Source of the DNA: an uncultured Cytophagales bacterium
Lineage (GTDB): Bacteria > Bacteroidota > Bacteroidia > Cytophagales > Cyclobacteriaceae
Reading direction: 5' to 3'
Assembly: GCA_913057175.1 (NCBI GenBank)
Contig: CAJXNP010000004.1
Location: 1-64,000, forward strand
DNA: 64,000 nt
This document shows, piece by piece, positions 1 through 9,686 of this stretch (its first letter is position 1; every line of letters begins with the position of its first letter). The notes beneath the pieces were generated by a model that was not told the origin of the DNA, did no database searches, and was given only the letters and a program-made list of their open reading frames with translations. A program made the translations under genes and the position numbers.

Positions 1-3000
1 AACATCATGATCAGCAACCCGAACTCGGTATCGGGGACCTTTTATAACTGGACAGTATTCAGCAGCACGAATGTGAGTGGTGCGAGTGCAGGCAGCGGGA
101 GTCAAATTATACAAACATTATCAAATACTGATGGTGTTAACCCGGGATCAGTTACTTATGAGATCACTCCAACATCAAATGGTTGTTCGGGAACGCCAAT
201 TCAAAGGACAGTTACGGTAAATGATATTCCATCTGTACCAACTCCAATTAATACAACTTTAGCTTATTGTCAATTCGAAGCAACTCCAGCCAGTGATTTT
301 CAGGTGACTGGTAGTAATCTTGAATGGTATAGTGATGCTACATTGACCAATAATATTCATAGCGGACCAATAACTGATCCATTAGCAGAAATAGGATTGG
401 ATAGCTCTGTTCCGGGCACAACGATTTTTTACGTAACACAATCTAATTCAGGCTGTGAAAGTACATATTCAACCATCACAGTTACAGTTACAGCAATTCC
501 GGTGGTAAGTACATCACCTACAGATAAAACCCGTTGTGAAGGCTCAAACCTGACGTTTCAGGGGACAGCAAGTGGTACAGGCCTGAGCTACCAGTGGCAA
601 TACAATGACGGGGTAAGTGGCTGGCTGGATGTAGACAGCGGGACAGATGCGGAATACAGTGATGAGACAACAACAGTACTAAGCATATCAAATGTACCAT
701 TGGCCTGGGACGGCTACCAGTACCGGTTAGAGATAACGGGAAGTTGCGGATCACCGGTGTATACGGGGGTAGCGACCTTAAATGTCAACCAGGTACCACA
801 GATAACGTCTCAGCCGACCGTGCCAACGAGTGAATGTGAGGGATCAGGGGTCATCAACCTGTCCATTACCAAGGAAGGGACGGGGGCTTCGACGGAATGG
901 GAGGTAAGCACAAACGGAGGATCGACGTGGAGTGACCTGACAGATGATGCAATCTACAGCAATAGTTCAACGGATAACCTGACGATCACGAACGCTCCGC
1001 TGAGTTATAATAATTACCAGTACCGTGCGGTAGTAAGTGGAACCTGCGGTCCAAATGCCATTAGCAATGCAGTGACAATCGATATTACAGAAAATATTAC
1101 GATCACGACCAATCCTGTGTCTGTTACGGAGTGCGAAGGAGGAGCTGTGTTTTTCAGTTCTGTTGCGACAGGTGAAAACCTCAGCTATCAGTGGTATGAG
1201 GACAGTGGCAGTGGGTTTGCTCTCATTAGCAACGGTGGAATTTATAGTGGGGCTACTACCAATACATTGAATATATCGGCTATTTCTAGTAGCATGAATG
1301 GCAATGCCTATCGGGTTGAAGTAACCAGTGCTGCACCATGTAGCGGTTCTCAAAATAGTGCAACAGCTACACTGAACGTCGAAGAAAGGCCTGAAGTAGT
1401 TGACGACCCTGATCCTGTGCTTATTTGTGAAGGGAACAATACAAGTTTTACAGTCGATGTTGGGGTAACTTCCAATCCAACTATTCAATGGCAGGTAAGT
1501 ACAAATAACGGATCTTCTTATATCGATCTATCGGATGATGCAACATATAATGGAGTTATAACAGAGACATTAGATATTACAAACGTCACTTCTTCTTTAA
1601 ATGGAAATTTATATCGTGTAAGAGTCGGTGGGGATTGTGTTCCTCCTGTACTTAGCCAGGCAGCATCTTTAACAATCACAGAAGTACCTGAAGTCACGCT
1701 CAATCCTGTTGATGTAATTGTTTGTGAAGGAAATAATGCCGTGTTTTCCATTGATATGGGGGTAACAACCAACCCAACCATTCAATGGCAGGAATTTAAT
1801 GGATCTATATGGGCAGATCTGTCAAACAATGGTACCTATAGTGGTGTAAATACCACTCTGTTAACGATTTTATCAAACAGTTCCATCAACAGCTATCGTT
1901 ATAGGGCAAGGGTAAGTGGTGATTGTACTCCAATGGTATTTAGTGGGGATGCAGGTTTAACGGTGACAGAAGCCCCCGAGATTGTTACCCAGCCACAGGA
2001 TAGCATTGTATGTGCAGGTATACCGGTCGCTTATTCGGTAGATGCGGGAGTGACAGCAGGTGTATCATATCAATGGCAACTAAATACCGGATCGGGATGG
2101 TCAAACATTTCTGATGGAGGAATCTACAGCGGAGCAACGACAGATGAATTACAGATCAGCAGTACAGATATTAGCATGAACAATTACTTGTACAGAGTAA
2201 TAGTAGGAGGCGTCTGTACGCCATCGCAAACTTCATTTGCAGCTAGTTTGAATGTGTTTGAACTAACAGTTGACCAGGGCGTTGATTTTGCAATCTGCGA
2301 AGGAAATGTTGGCGTATTGGGGGGTACACCGACTGCGATCGGTGGAGCCGGTTCTTATACTTATCTGTGGACCGGGTTTGATGATGCTACCGGTTATTCT
2401 TCAAATGCTGCCAATCCGGCGATAACCTATTCGACTTCTGGGTCTTATCGGTATAATGTCATGGTCGAAGATGCTTTTGGTTGCAGTGTGACATCTTCTG
2501 ATATTATCGTAACTGTCAATGCAGGAAATATTGCCAACGCCAGCACAGATACTGTTGTCTGTGAAGGAACACCAGCAGTTACCATAGAGGGAGCTTCAAT
2601 TGGTGGAAGTGCAACAAATATTCTTTGGACAATTGAATCAGGAGGTAGCGGTACACTTGTGGATGAAACGACCTTAACCCCAACTTATCAACCAACACTA
2701 TCAGAATTTGGAACAGTTACTTTGAAATTAACAGCATCTGATCCGAGCAGTTGCCCGGATGTTGTTGACTTCATTGATATAGATATAAACAGAGCGGCGA
2801 CCGTAGAAGCTGGCACTGATGCAGTTATTTGTGAAGGATCCAGCCATATTTTAAATGGATCTTTAGGTGGGTCATCTTTATCGGCAACCTGGACAACTAC
2901 GGGTGACGGAACATTCAGTTTTGCCGGGGATCTAAATGCAACTTATACACCAGGTACCAATGATATTTCCAATGGAATAGTCAAAATATATTTAACAACC

Positions 3001-6000
3001 AATGACCCTGATGGAACTGGAAATAGTGGACCGTGCGATGTGGCGAAAGATTCATTGAATATTACAATTAATCAGGCGCCAATCGTTAATGCAGGAATTG
3101 ACATTACCATTTGTGAATCTGATACGGCATTTTTGAATGGATCTTTTGGTGGATCTGCAACTTCGATAACCTGGAGTGGCGGGACAGGAACTTTCGAAAA
3201 TATTAATGGCATTTCTTCTTACTATATCCCTAGCAGTTCCGAAATAGCTGCTGGTTCCGCAACATTGACCATTACCACAAATGACCCTGATCTTGGTGGG
3301 CCATGCTCTTCAGTGACAGATAATGTTACAATATTTATCAATAAACTTCCCACGGTTGATGCTGGTAGTGACCAGATAATCTGTGAAACATCTATTGCCA
3401 ACCTTAGCGGAACAATAGGTTCAACTGCTACGTCAGCCATTTGGACAACTTCGGGTGATGGAACTTTCAGTTTTAACGGAGATTTAAATGCCAGCTACAC
3501 ACCAGGCAGCAATGATAAAACCAATAATTTTGCCTGGTTGTATTTAACAACTAATAACCCATCAGGGCCATGTCCTGCGAGAACCGACTCATTGTTTTTG
3601 CAGATCAATACTCAGGCTATTTCTAATCCTGGTACCTATGCACCGGTTTGTATTGGTGACACGGTATTTTTAAATGGTTCGGTTTCGGGAAGTGCTGCCT
3701 CTGCCACATGGTCAGGTGGAATTGGTGTATTCGGAAATGTAAATCAGCTAAATACCTATTATGTTCCTAATCAACTGGAAGCCGGAACAACAGTATTGCT
3801 GGCTTTGACGACAAATGATCCATCCGGACCATGTAGCGCTGACGTAAAGCAAACAGCCATTACTGTCAATCAACTTCCTTTGGTAGAATTTTTCGGATTG
3901 GATGCTTCTTATCAGGAAGATGATCCAGCAGAGACTCTGACTGGGTTTCCGGATAATAGTGGTATTTTTAGTGGTCCTGGAATTGTTTCAATGAATTTAT
4001 TTGACCCGTCTACAGCGGGCAATGGAACTCATGATATTGTTTACACATATATCGATGGAAATGGTTGCGTGAACTCAAGAACCCGACAGACAGTTGTATT
4101 TGATTTACCAGCTGTAACGCCAACAAACCCTGGTCCTTTATGTACAAATTCATCCATTAAAGTTTTGGAAGCCGTACCGGATGGTGGAGTTTGGTCAGGC
4201 CCCGGGGTTTTTCAGGATACAGATGGGAAATATAAAATTGATCCTGGACTGGTAAGTTCAAATACACATACATTGACCTACACGTATACGGATATCAATG
4301 GATCGGTAGTCGCGGTTCCTGTGCCTGTTATTGTATATTCAGAACCTGTCGTTGACTTTACCATTGACAATTTCTGTGTCGCCGATCCTATTCAGTTCAA
4401 TGATATCTCATATATGGCTGAAACGGTTTTCCCGGGTGATACCATTACCCGATGGGAGTGGGATTTTGGAGACCAGACAGAAATTGACACTTTACCTTCT
4501 CCTCAGCATTTGTTTTCGGAGTCTAAGTTATATTCTGTGTCTGTTACTGTAACAACCAAGGAATTCTGTCCCAAGACTCCCGTATCCAAAAACGTGACAA
4601 TAGGAGGGGTTCCTGACGCCAACTTCTTCGTTAACGACATTGCTTTTGGAGACAATACCACTTTTACAGAAAACTCAACATTTCCTGATAACGGTTTAGG
4701 ACAAATTTCCAATGTGAGGTGGGACTTGGGTGATGGCACAATGTTTTCGGGAACGAAAAGCCAATATGGAACCGTAGAACACATGTATCTGGATTCCGGG
4801 ACATTTGATATTGAATTAATTGTGGAGACTAATTGGGGGTGCTCAGATACCATTATGCAACCATTGTCTATTCTGCCACAGGTTTCTAATTATCCATATT
4901 TCCAGGATTTTGAGACTTCGAGTGGATGGATAGCCGGAGGTACCAATTCAAGTTGGGAAGTTGGTTTACCAATGGGACCTGTTATTGATCATGCCAATTC
5001 CGGTAGCAATGCCTGGGTAACGAACCTTTCAGGCACCTATAATCCTGATGAAAGTTCATTTGTTTATTCTCCTTCTTTTGATCTGAGATATTTGGAGAGA
5101 CCTATGATTTCTATGGCAACCTGGTCAAGTACACCGGAAGGTTTCAATGGAGCAGTTATCCAATTCAGTCTGGATGGAGGTAGGAATTGGGCAAATTTAG
5201 GAAATTCAGACGATGGATATGGACTCAACTGGTTCAACGAGAGAGGTATTTTGGGTAGTCCGGGAGAAAGCTTTAACCAGGGCGATCACGGCTGGACTGG
5301 AGAAGATACTACTTACGTTATTTCAAGAAGGCATCTTGACGATTTAAATCAGTTGTGGACATTTGGCTTTGCGGATCTAAGTGCTGTGCGATTCAGAATA
5401 GCATTCGGGAGTATTTCCGAAAACCCGGAAAATGTTGATGGGTTTGCTTTCGATGATTTCTTTATCGGATCAAGGACAAGAAATGTCTTGCTGGAGAATT
5501 TTACTAATTTGAATAATAACGTGGCTATCCTATCCAATCAGGATTTGTATAATGTTACAGATGCGCTCCAGTATCAAGATGAAATTATTCTTCAGTATCA
5601 CTTACGATACCCTCAGGCTGATCAGATCTATGATGACAATTCATTCCCTCCTGATTCCCGTGGGGCGATCTACGATCTAACCACCACGCCAGTGATTATC
5701 ATGGATGGGACGCAAAGGTTTGTACGACCGGGCAGTACTTTTCAACCAACTAATCTGATCAATAATGCATTAAAAGATCCATTGTTTGATATAAACGTTG
5801 GTTTTACTCCAAGTGGTCGAAACAACGAATTAACGATTGATGCTTCCGTTGAGCCATTGGTTGATAGTGTTGGAAAGGTAGTCGTTCACGTCGTTCCTGT
5901 TGAGAAATTGATCACTGACCTGGGAGGAGAATTGAGATATGTAGTAAAAGACATGCTACCTACGGAAAGTGGTTCGATCATAGAAGAGCCTGCATTAAAT

Positions 6001-6450
6001 GTGCCGGTAGAATTCCATCATTTATGGAATGTAAGCGATATGGTCATTTACGATACAACCCAATTGGCAGTGGTCGTATTTGTGCAGACTTCGGGTGATG
6101 AAGGAGATACCAAAGTATTGCAAGCTGAAATGATTGACTTACCAGGGCTTGATCCCGGTTTAATTACTGGTCTCGATAAGGATGAAATTCAAAACTTAAC
6201 TGAGACGATTCAGGTTTACCCCAATCCTGCCAGAGACTATATCAATGTTAAATTCCCAGAGATCATCGAAAACAATCTCCATTGGAAGCTCATCGATCAG
6301 AAAGGAGCGGTTTATAAACGAGGGAAGTTGGATGCGGGATTTGATCGATACCTGATCAATTCCAATGACATTGCCAATGGAGTCTATATGCTGATGTTAT
6401 CAGATAATCATCAGATTAATATTCGGCATAAGATCATTATACTTAAGTAA
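1..6450 (+). CDS. Giant Ig-like/PKD repeat surface protein with T9SS sorting domain (5' end outside window)
   Basis: The frame is open to the left edge, so the visible 2149 codons are the C-terminal part of a larger secreted protein. In order I see: five to six Ig-like units of about 99 residues, each opening with a Cys-Glu-Gly motif (codons near 535, 835, 1132, 1426, 1723) and carrying YQW and YRV strands; about six shorter units of about 90 residues (from about 2290 to 3870) with Cys-Glu starts and TTNDP motifs; two PKD domains (WEWDFGDQ, VRWDLGDGT) near 4450-4870; a MAM/jelly-roll-like region (4890-5480); an Omp28-like thioredoxin-fold segment lacking its CxxC (5480-5730); and a C-terminal T9SS type A sorting domain (VYPNPARDYI to the end). 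Likely exported by the type IX system and anchored or released at the cell surface; ligand unknown. The stop overlaps the convergent next gene by 8 bases. Confidence 0.9.
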   Translation, partial: NIMISNPNSVSGTFYNWTVFSSTNVSGASAGSGSQIIQTLSNTDGVNPGSVTYEITPTSNGCSGTPIQRTVTVNDIPSVPTPINTTLAYCQFEATPASDFQVTGSNLEWYSDATLTNNIHSGPITDPLAEIGLDSSVPGTTIFYVTQSNSGCESTYSTITVTVTAIPVVSTSPTDKTRCEGSNLTFQGTASGTGLSYQWQYNDGVSGWLDVDSGTDAEYSDETTTVLSISNVPLAWDGYQYRLEITGSCGSPVYTGVATLNVNQVPQITSQPTVPTSECEGSGVINLSITKEGTGASTEWEVSTNGGSTWSDLTDDAIYSNSSTDNLTITNAPLSYNNYQYRAVVSGTCGPNAISNAVTIDITENITITTNPVSVTECEGGAVFFSSVATGENLSYQWYEDSGSGFALISNGGIYSGATTNTLNISAISSSMNGNAYRVEVTSAAPCSGSQNSATATLNVEERPEVVDDPDPVLICEGNNTSFTVDVGVTSNPTIQWQVSTNNGSSYIDLSDDATYNGVITETLDITNVTSSLNGNLYRVRVGGDCVPPVLSQAASLTITEVPEVTLNPVDVIVCEGNNAVFSIDMGVTTNPTIQWQEFNGSIWADLSNNGTYSGVNTTLLTILSNSSINSYRYRARVSGDCTPMVFSGDAGLTVTEAPEIVTQPQDSIVCAGIPVAYSVDAGVTAGVSYQWQLNTGSGWSNISDGGIYSGATTDELQISSTDISMNNYLYRVIVGGVCTPSQTSFAASLNVFELTVDQGVDFAICEGNVGVLGGTPTAIGGAGSYTYLWTGFDDATGYSSNAANPAITYSTSGSYRYNVMVEDAFGCSVTSSDIIVTVNAGNIANASTDTVVCEGTPAVTIEGASIGGSATNILWTIESGGSGTLVDETTLTPTYQPTLSEFGTVTLKLTASDPSSCPDVVDFIDIDINRAATVEAGTDAVICEGSSHILNGSLGGSSLSATWTTTGDGTFSFAGDLNATYTPGTNDISNGIVKIYLTTNDPDGTGNSGPCDVAKDSLNITINQAPIVNAGIDITICESDTAFLNGSFGGSATSITWSGGTGTFENINGISSYYIPSSSEIAAGSATLTITTNDPDLGGPCSSVTDNVTIFINKLPTVDAGSDQIICETSIANLSGTIGSTATSAIWTTSGDGTFSFNGDLNASYTPGSNDKTNNFAWLYLTTNNPSGPCPARTDSLFLQINTQAISNPGTYAPVCIGDTVFLNGSVSGSAASATWSGGIGVFGNVNQLNTYYVPNQLEAGTTVLLALTTNDPSGPCSADVKQTAITVNQLPLVEFFGLDASYQEDDPAETLTGFPDNSGIFSGPGIVSMNLFDPSTAGNGTHDIVYTYIDGNGCVNSRTRQTVVFDLPAVTPTNPGPLCTNSSIKVLEAVPDGGVWSGPGVFQDTDGKYKIDPGLVSSNTHTLTYTYTDINGSVVAVPVPVIVYSEPVVDFTIDNFCVADPIQFNDISYMAETVFPGDTITRWEWDFGDQTEIDTLPSPQHLFSESKLYSVSVTVTTKEFCPKTPVSKNVTIGGVPDANFFVNDIAFGDNTTFTENSTFPDNGLGQISNVRWDLGDGTMFSGTKSQYGTVEHMYLDSGTFDIELIVETNWGCSDTIMQPLSILPQVSNYPYFQDFETSSGWIAGGTNSSWEVGLPMGPVIDHANSGSNAWVTNLSGTYNPDESSFVYSPSFDLRYLERPMISMATWSSTPEGFNGAVIQFSLDGGRNWANLGNSDDGYGLNWFNERGILGSPGESFNQGDHGWTGEDTTYVISRRHLDDLNQLWTFGFADLSAVRFRIAFGSISENPENVDGFAFDDFFIGSRTRNVLLENFTNLNNNVAILSNQDLYNVTDALQYQDEIILQYHLRYPQADQIYDDNSFPPDSRGAIYDLTTTPVIIMDGTQRFVRPGSTFQPTNLINNALKDPLFDINVGFTPSGRNNELTIDASVEPLVDSVGKVVVHVVPVEKLITDLGGELRYVVKDMLPTESGSIIEEPALNVPVEFHHLWNVSDMVIYDTTQLAVVVFVQTSGDEGDTKVLQAEMIDLPGLDPGLITGLDKDEIQNLTETIQVYPNPARDYINVKFPEIIENNLHWKLIDQKGAVYKRGKLDAGFDRYLINSNDIANGVYMLMLSDNHQINIRHKIIILK

Positions 6451-7072
6451 TCAGCCTTTTTTCAAATTTTGGGGATTTTCCATAATTCACTGCGACATAA
6501 TACGCCAGCAAGGTTGAAATATATCCAATGATCGCCCCAGCGTAAACATCTGCAAAAAAATGCTGCATCAGGTATATTCTGGAAAATCCTATGATTATTG
6601 CCAGCACGAAAAATAAAACTGATAGCCCCTTGTTTTCGACAATGATGGAAAGTAAAAAAAATATGGAAAATGCCGTGGCTGTATGTCCGGAAGGAAAGGA
6701 ATTATATCCATGAACATTTACTCCTTCCACAAAGTATAAATCATAATTTTCTAAAAACACTTTTGGGCGAGGCATTCCACTGAATAAGAATTGCTTGTTT
6801 ATATGTATTAACAGGGTTTGGAAAAGCGCTGTGGCAATAACCATCAGGCAATATCTGTATTTGACAAAAAGAAATACGATAAACAAAATCAGCAACATCA
6901 GTCCGTCTCCCAGGTAGGTGAAGTATTTAAAAAAGATATCCAATGCGGGCTTTGTTAGCTTTTGATTGATGATCAGCTCCAGTGTCCCTTTTGGATAAAC
7001 CATTATAATCAGGAACCCTGCTATGACAAAAAGGATTGTGAGAATGGAAAAATAATTTTTAAATAATTTCAT
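6443..7072 (-). CDS. PAP2-family membrane phosphatase
   Basis: A 209-residue integral membrane protein with about five hydrophobic segments. The three PAP2 signature blocks are present in order: a Lys...Arg-Pro block (KQFLFSGMPRP), PSGHT with the catalytic-motif histidine, and SRIYLMQHFFAD with the nucleophile-type histidine followed by Asp. The family dephosphorylates lipid phosphates such as phosphatidic acid, PGP or undecaprenyl diphosphate; which one cannot be told here. It begins with ATG and an MKLFKNYF start that suits a membrane insert. It converges on the giant surface gene, overlapping by 8 bases, and lies 47 bases downstream of dinB, so it may be cotranscribed with it. Confidence 0.88.
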   Translation of the reverse strand: MKLFKNYFSILTILFVIAGFLIIMVYPKGTLELIINQKLTKPALDIFFKYFTYLGDGLMLLILFIVFLFVKYRYCLMVIATALFQTLLIHINKQFLFSGMPRPKVFLENYDLYFVEGVNVHGYNSFPSGHTATAFSIFFLLSIIVENKGLSVLFFVLAIIIGFSRIYLMQHFFADVYAGAIIGYISTLLAYYVAVNYGKSPKFEKRLIT

Positions 7073-7119
7073 GGTCTGAAAATCAAAAAAAATATCTCTT
7101 TTTCCAATCGGTTTTTTCC

Positions 7120-8319
7120 CTATCCCGAAAACACTTTATAGTCATATCGAACGCGATTTCCGGCAGTCAGCGTGGACGCCCTCATTAAGGATGCGGGACC
7201 GTATTTATGCTTGATGTGGTCCATCGCTTCAAAGAGATTGATCTCTTCCTCTGTATCGTCAAACAAGCTGATTTGATAACTTCCATGCACCAGCTTGCTT
7301 AAGCGGATTCCGACCAGCCGGATGAGCACGCGACGGGTGTAAAGCTTTTCAAATAACTCCATCGCATGAGCAATCAGGTTTTTATCAGAAGAAGTATAGG
7401 GAATGTGTATTTGCTTGCTGACTGTTTCAAAATCGCTGTATCGTATTTTTACGGAAATGCACGAAGTTAACTTTTGTTCGCTTCGCAATTTAAACGCCAG
7501 TTTTTCGACCATGGCAGTCAGAATGGACCTGATCATTAAAACGTCGATGGTATCACTTTCAAAGGTAGTTTCCGTGCTGATGGATTTTCGCTCATGATAG
7601 GGAACTACCGGGCTTTCATCTCTTCCGTGTGCCCTGTTCCACAAGACCCGTCCATTTTTGCCAAAGGCAGCTTCCAGCATTTCAACAGGCATTTCACGGA
7701 GGGTCTTAACCTGAATGATCCCCATTTCATATAGAAACTCAGCGGTTTTCTTTCCGATCATTGGGATTTTTCTGATGTGCATGGGAGCCAGGAAGTCTTC
7801 TTCTGTCCCCCGGGGAATTTGTCTTTGTCCGTTTGGCTTGGCCTCATTAGTGGCTACTTTTGAAACGAGTTTATTAACCGAAAGCCCCATGGAAATGGGT
7901 AGGTGGGTTTCGTCCATAATTTTTTGGCGAAGCTTGATTGCCCATTTGTGTGAACCAAAATATTTATCCATTCCTGACAGGTCGAGATAAAATTCGTCTA
8001 TTGATGATTTTTCAAACATGGGCGCTTCGCTGTCAATAATTTCCGTGACCATGGTAGAAAATCGTGTGTATGCTTCCATGTCTCCGGATATGACCTGAGC
8101 ATCCGGACAAAGCTGCAAGGCAAGTTTCATGGGCATGGCAGAATGGACACCAAACCTACGTGCTTCGTAGCTGCAAGCAGCGACCACTCCACGGTCACTT
8201 TTCCCTCCGATAATCAGAGGAATGCCTGCCAGTCGATTGTCGCGGAGAATCTCAACCGATACAAAAAAAGCATCGAGATCCATGTGAAGTATTGTCCTGT
8301 CATGAATGGTGAGGGCCAT
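7120..8319 (-). CDS. dinB: DNA polymerase IV (Y-family translesion polymerase)
   Basis: At 399 residues this is full length. N-terminal palm motif HMDLDAFFVSVE carries the first catalytic aspartate; the second acidic pair lies in SSIDEFYLDLSG near residue 107. A helix-hairpin-helix block (IPMIGKKTAEFLYEMGI) follows, then the little-finger domain. It copies damaged templates with low fidelity. Transcribed away from a small unknown gene and a self-cleaving XRE-S24 repressor at 8863; the 172-base gap between dinB and the small gene contains a perfect palindrome at 8425-8451. That arrangement suggests damage-inducible control, which is inference. ATG start at 8319. Confidence 0.93.
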   Translation of the reverse strand: MALTIHDRTILHMDLDAFFVSVEILRDNRLAGIPLIIGGKSDRGVVAACSYEARRFGVHSAMPMKLALQLCPDAQVISGDMEAYTRFSTMVTEIIDSEAPMFEKSSIDEFYLDLSGMDKYFGSHKWAIKLRQKIMDETHLPISMGLSVNKLVSKVATNEAKPNGQRQIPRGTEEDFLAPMHIRKIPMIGKKTAEFLYEMGIIQVKTLREMPVEMLEAAFGKNGRVLWNRAHGRDESPVVPYHERKSISTETTFESDTIDVLMIRSILTAMVEKLAFKLRSEQKLTSCISVKIRYSDFETVSKQIHIPYTSSDKNLIAHAMELFEKLYTRRVLIRLVGIRLSKLVHGSYQISLFDDTEEEINLFEAMDHIKHKYGPASLMRASTLTAGNRVRYDYKVFSG

Positions 8320-8424
8320 CTGAATATCTTTATAATTTCCTAAAGATTATTGTTTGGAGTTATCGGAACTAAATTTTTTAGCTTTTGTTTTGCTATTCTG
8401 CTTATTAAAACTAAATTTATAAGT

Positions 8425-8451
8425 AAAAATACTAAAATAAATAGTATTTTT
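8425..8451. promoter_or_regulatory. Perfect 10-bp palindrome, candidate operator
   Basis: The arms AAAAATACTA (8425-8434) and TAGTATTTTT (8442-8451) are exact reverse complements around a 7-base AT spacer. The element lies in the divergent gap between dinB and the small gene at 8492, one gene away from a LexA-like self-cleaving repressor. Position and symmetry fit an operator. A run of T follows on the + strand, so a hairpin role is possible, but no gene on that strand ends nearby. Confidence 0.5.
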
Positions 8452-8491
8452 CTTTTTTTAAAAAGAATTTTGCTGAAAATACGAGGTAATT

Positions 8492-8782
8492 ATGCAGGGA
8501 GTACACATCGAAAATGCCGGAAAGACCCAACTGAAAATTGAGAGTAAAAAATTGCATTCGGGTAAGTGTCAGGTGAAATTTTATCTGACCGGCAGGAGGA
8601 ATCAGAAATTGTACGGATATACTTTGGTCGATTCGAAGAGGTCTCTGAAAGAGGTGATCACAGAGCTGAAGGAAAAACTGGAAAATATAGGTGGGTATGA
8701 AAATTTTTACCAAAACAATCTGTTTTCAATCAAGCGAAAAAATAATCGACAATTGAAAGATATCCTGATATTTAAGAATTAG
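8492..8782 (+). CDS. Small protein of unknown function beside dinB and the S24 repressor
   Basis: A 96-residue basic protein that I do not recognise. It has an N-terminal part rich in short beta-type stretches (KIESKKL, CQVKFYLTGRR) and a C-terminal helix (KRSLKEVITELKEKLENIGG). No signal peptide or membrane segment. The ATG at 8492 follows a GAGG motif 6 bases upstream, one of the better ribosome sites in this window. It is divergent from dinB, shares its upstream gap with the palindrome at 8425-8451, and lies 80 bases upstream of the XRE-S24 gene in the same direction. Context suggests a DNA-damage-regulated gene; that is inference only. Confidence 0.6.
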   Translation: MQGVHIENAGKTQLKIESKKLHSGKCQVKFYLTGRRNQKLYGYTLVDSKRSLKEVITELKEKLENIGGYENFYQNNLFSIKRKNNRQLKDILIFKN

Positions 8783-8862
8783 ATTCAGGCATGTATTCAA
8801 ACTGCAATGCAAGGAAGAAATAAAACAGGTGAAATGCAGAAAAAGCTACAAATCAAATAAGT

Positions 8863-9654
8863 ATGAGTATCATAAGCCAAAACCTTAAATTTTTACGAAA
8901 ACGGAGCGGACTCACACAAGAGCAAATGGCCGATAAGATCGGGATAAAAAGATCGTTGCTTGGAGCATACGAGGAGGGAAGAGCAGACCCAAGACTTAAT
9001 AATTTACTGATCATATCGGATATCTACGGAATTTCTGTAGATAAATTGATCAGTGAGGACCTGACAAAAAGTGAACCGACTGCGGCCATACCTACCGGAA
9101 GGGAGGATCAAAAGAAGTTAAAAGTACTTGCGATCACAGTCGATTCAGAAGAAAGGGAAAATATAGAAATTGTTCCACAGAAGGCCGCTGCAGGTTATTT
9201 GAACGGATATTCTGACCCGGGCTACATCGAAGAATTGCCAAAGTTTCAGTTGCCTGTATTACCTAAAAATGCTACCTATCGGGCGTTTGAAATCAGTGGA
9301 GATTCCATGCTGCCTTTACAGCCAGGAACCATCATTATTGGCAAATACCTTGAATCACATCGTGAAATCAGGAATGGAACAACCTATGTTCTTGTCACCA
9401 AAAATGAAGGAATAGTTTATAAAAGGGTTTTTAATTATCTGGATGAAAACGGTAAATTATTTTTAGTCTCCGACAATACGCAATATTCTGCTTATGAAAT
9501 ATCCGGTGATGAAGTGATTGAAATCTGGGAAGCAAAAGCATTCATAAGTCTGTCATTTCCCAATCCAAAAGATAAAGAGGAAATTGACGTGAAGAAGCTG
9601 GCATCCATGGTGATGGAATTGCAAAAAGAGGTGGTCAAGCTGAAGGAAAAGTAA
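8863..9654 (+). CDS. XRE-family repressor with LexA-like S24 self-cleavage domain
   Basis: 263 residues. Residues 5-60 form a helix-turn-helix of the XRE/Cro type (LTQEQMADKIGIKRSLLGAYE). A linker follows, then an S24 peptidase domain: likely cleavage pair Ala110-Gly111 in KAAAGYL, catalytic Ser148 in GDSMLP and Lys187 in GIVYKRV. The Ser-Lys spacing of 39 residues is close to that in LexA (Ser119, Lys156). The C-terminus is a charged helix. The family represses genes until RecA filaments or another signal trigger autocleavage. With dinB and the palindrome nearby it probably acts as a LexA substitute, a role often filled by such proteins in Bacteroidota. Its own targets are not proven here. 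Confidence 0.87.
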   Translation: MSIISQNLKFLRKRSGLTQEQMADKIGIKRSLLGAYEEGRADPRLNNLLIISDIYGISVDKLISEDLTKSEPTAAIPTGREDQKKLKVLAITVDSEERENIEIVPQKAAAGYLNGYSDPGYIEELPKFQLPVLPKNATYRAFEISGDSMLPLQPGTIIIGKYLESHREIRNGTTYVLVTKNEGIVYKRVFNYLDENGKLFLVSDNTQYSAYEISGDEVIEIWEAKAFISLSFPNPKDKEEIDVKKLASMVMELQKEVVKLKEK

Positions 9655-9657
9655 AAA

Positions 9658-9676
9658 GGGGAGAATCAATCTCCCC
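9658..9676. terminator. Bidirectional intrinsic terminator
   Basis: Stem GGGGAGA (9658-9664) and TCTCCCC (9670-9676) with a 5-base loop. On the - strand it is followed by TTTTT and on the + strand by a T-rich stretch 5 bases on. It sits between the converging S24-repressor gene and the OmpH-like gene, so it probably stops both. Confidence 0.8.
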
Positions 9677-9686
9677 AAAGTGTTTT

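Noticed and set aside
967-1488. 173-residue ORF on the - strand within the giant surface gene
   Set aside because: It lies antisense to a long coding repeat region, has no family similarity that I can see and no ribosome site.
1-3880. Even repeat spacing in the giant gene read as a CRISPR or satellite
   Set aside because: The period of 270-300 bases is explained by protein domains in one open frame.
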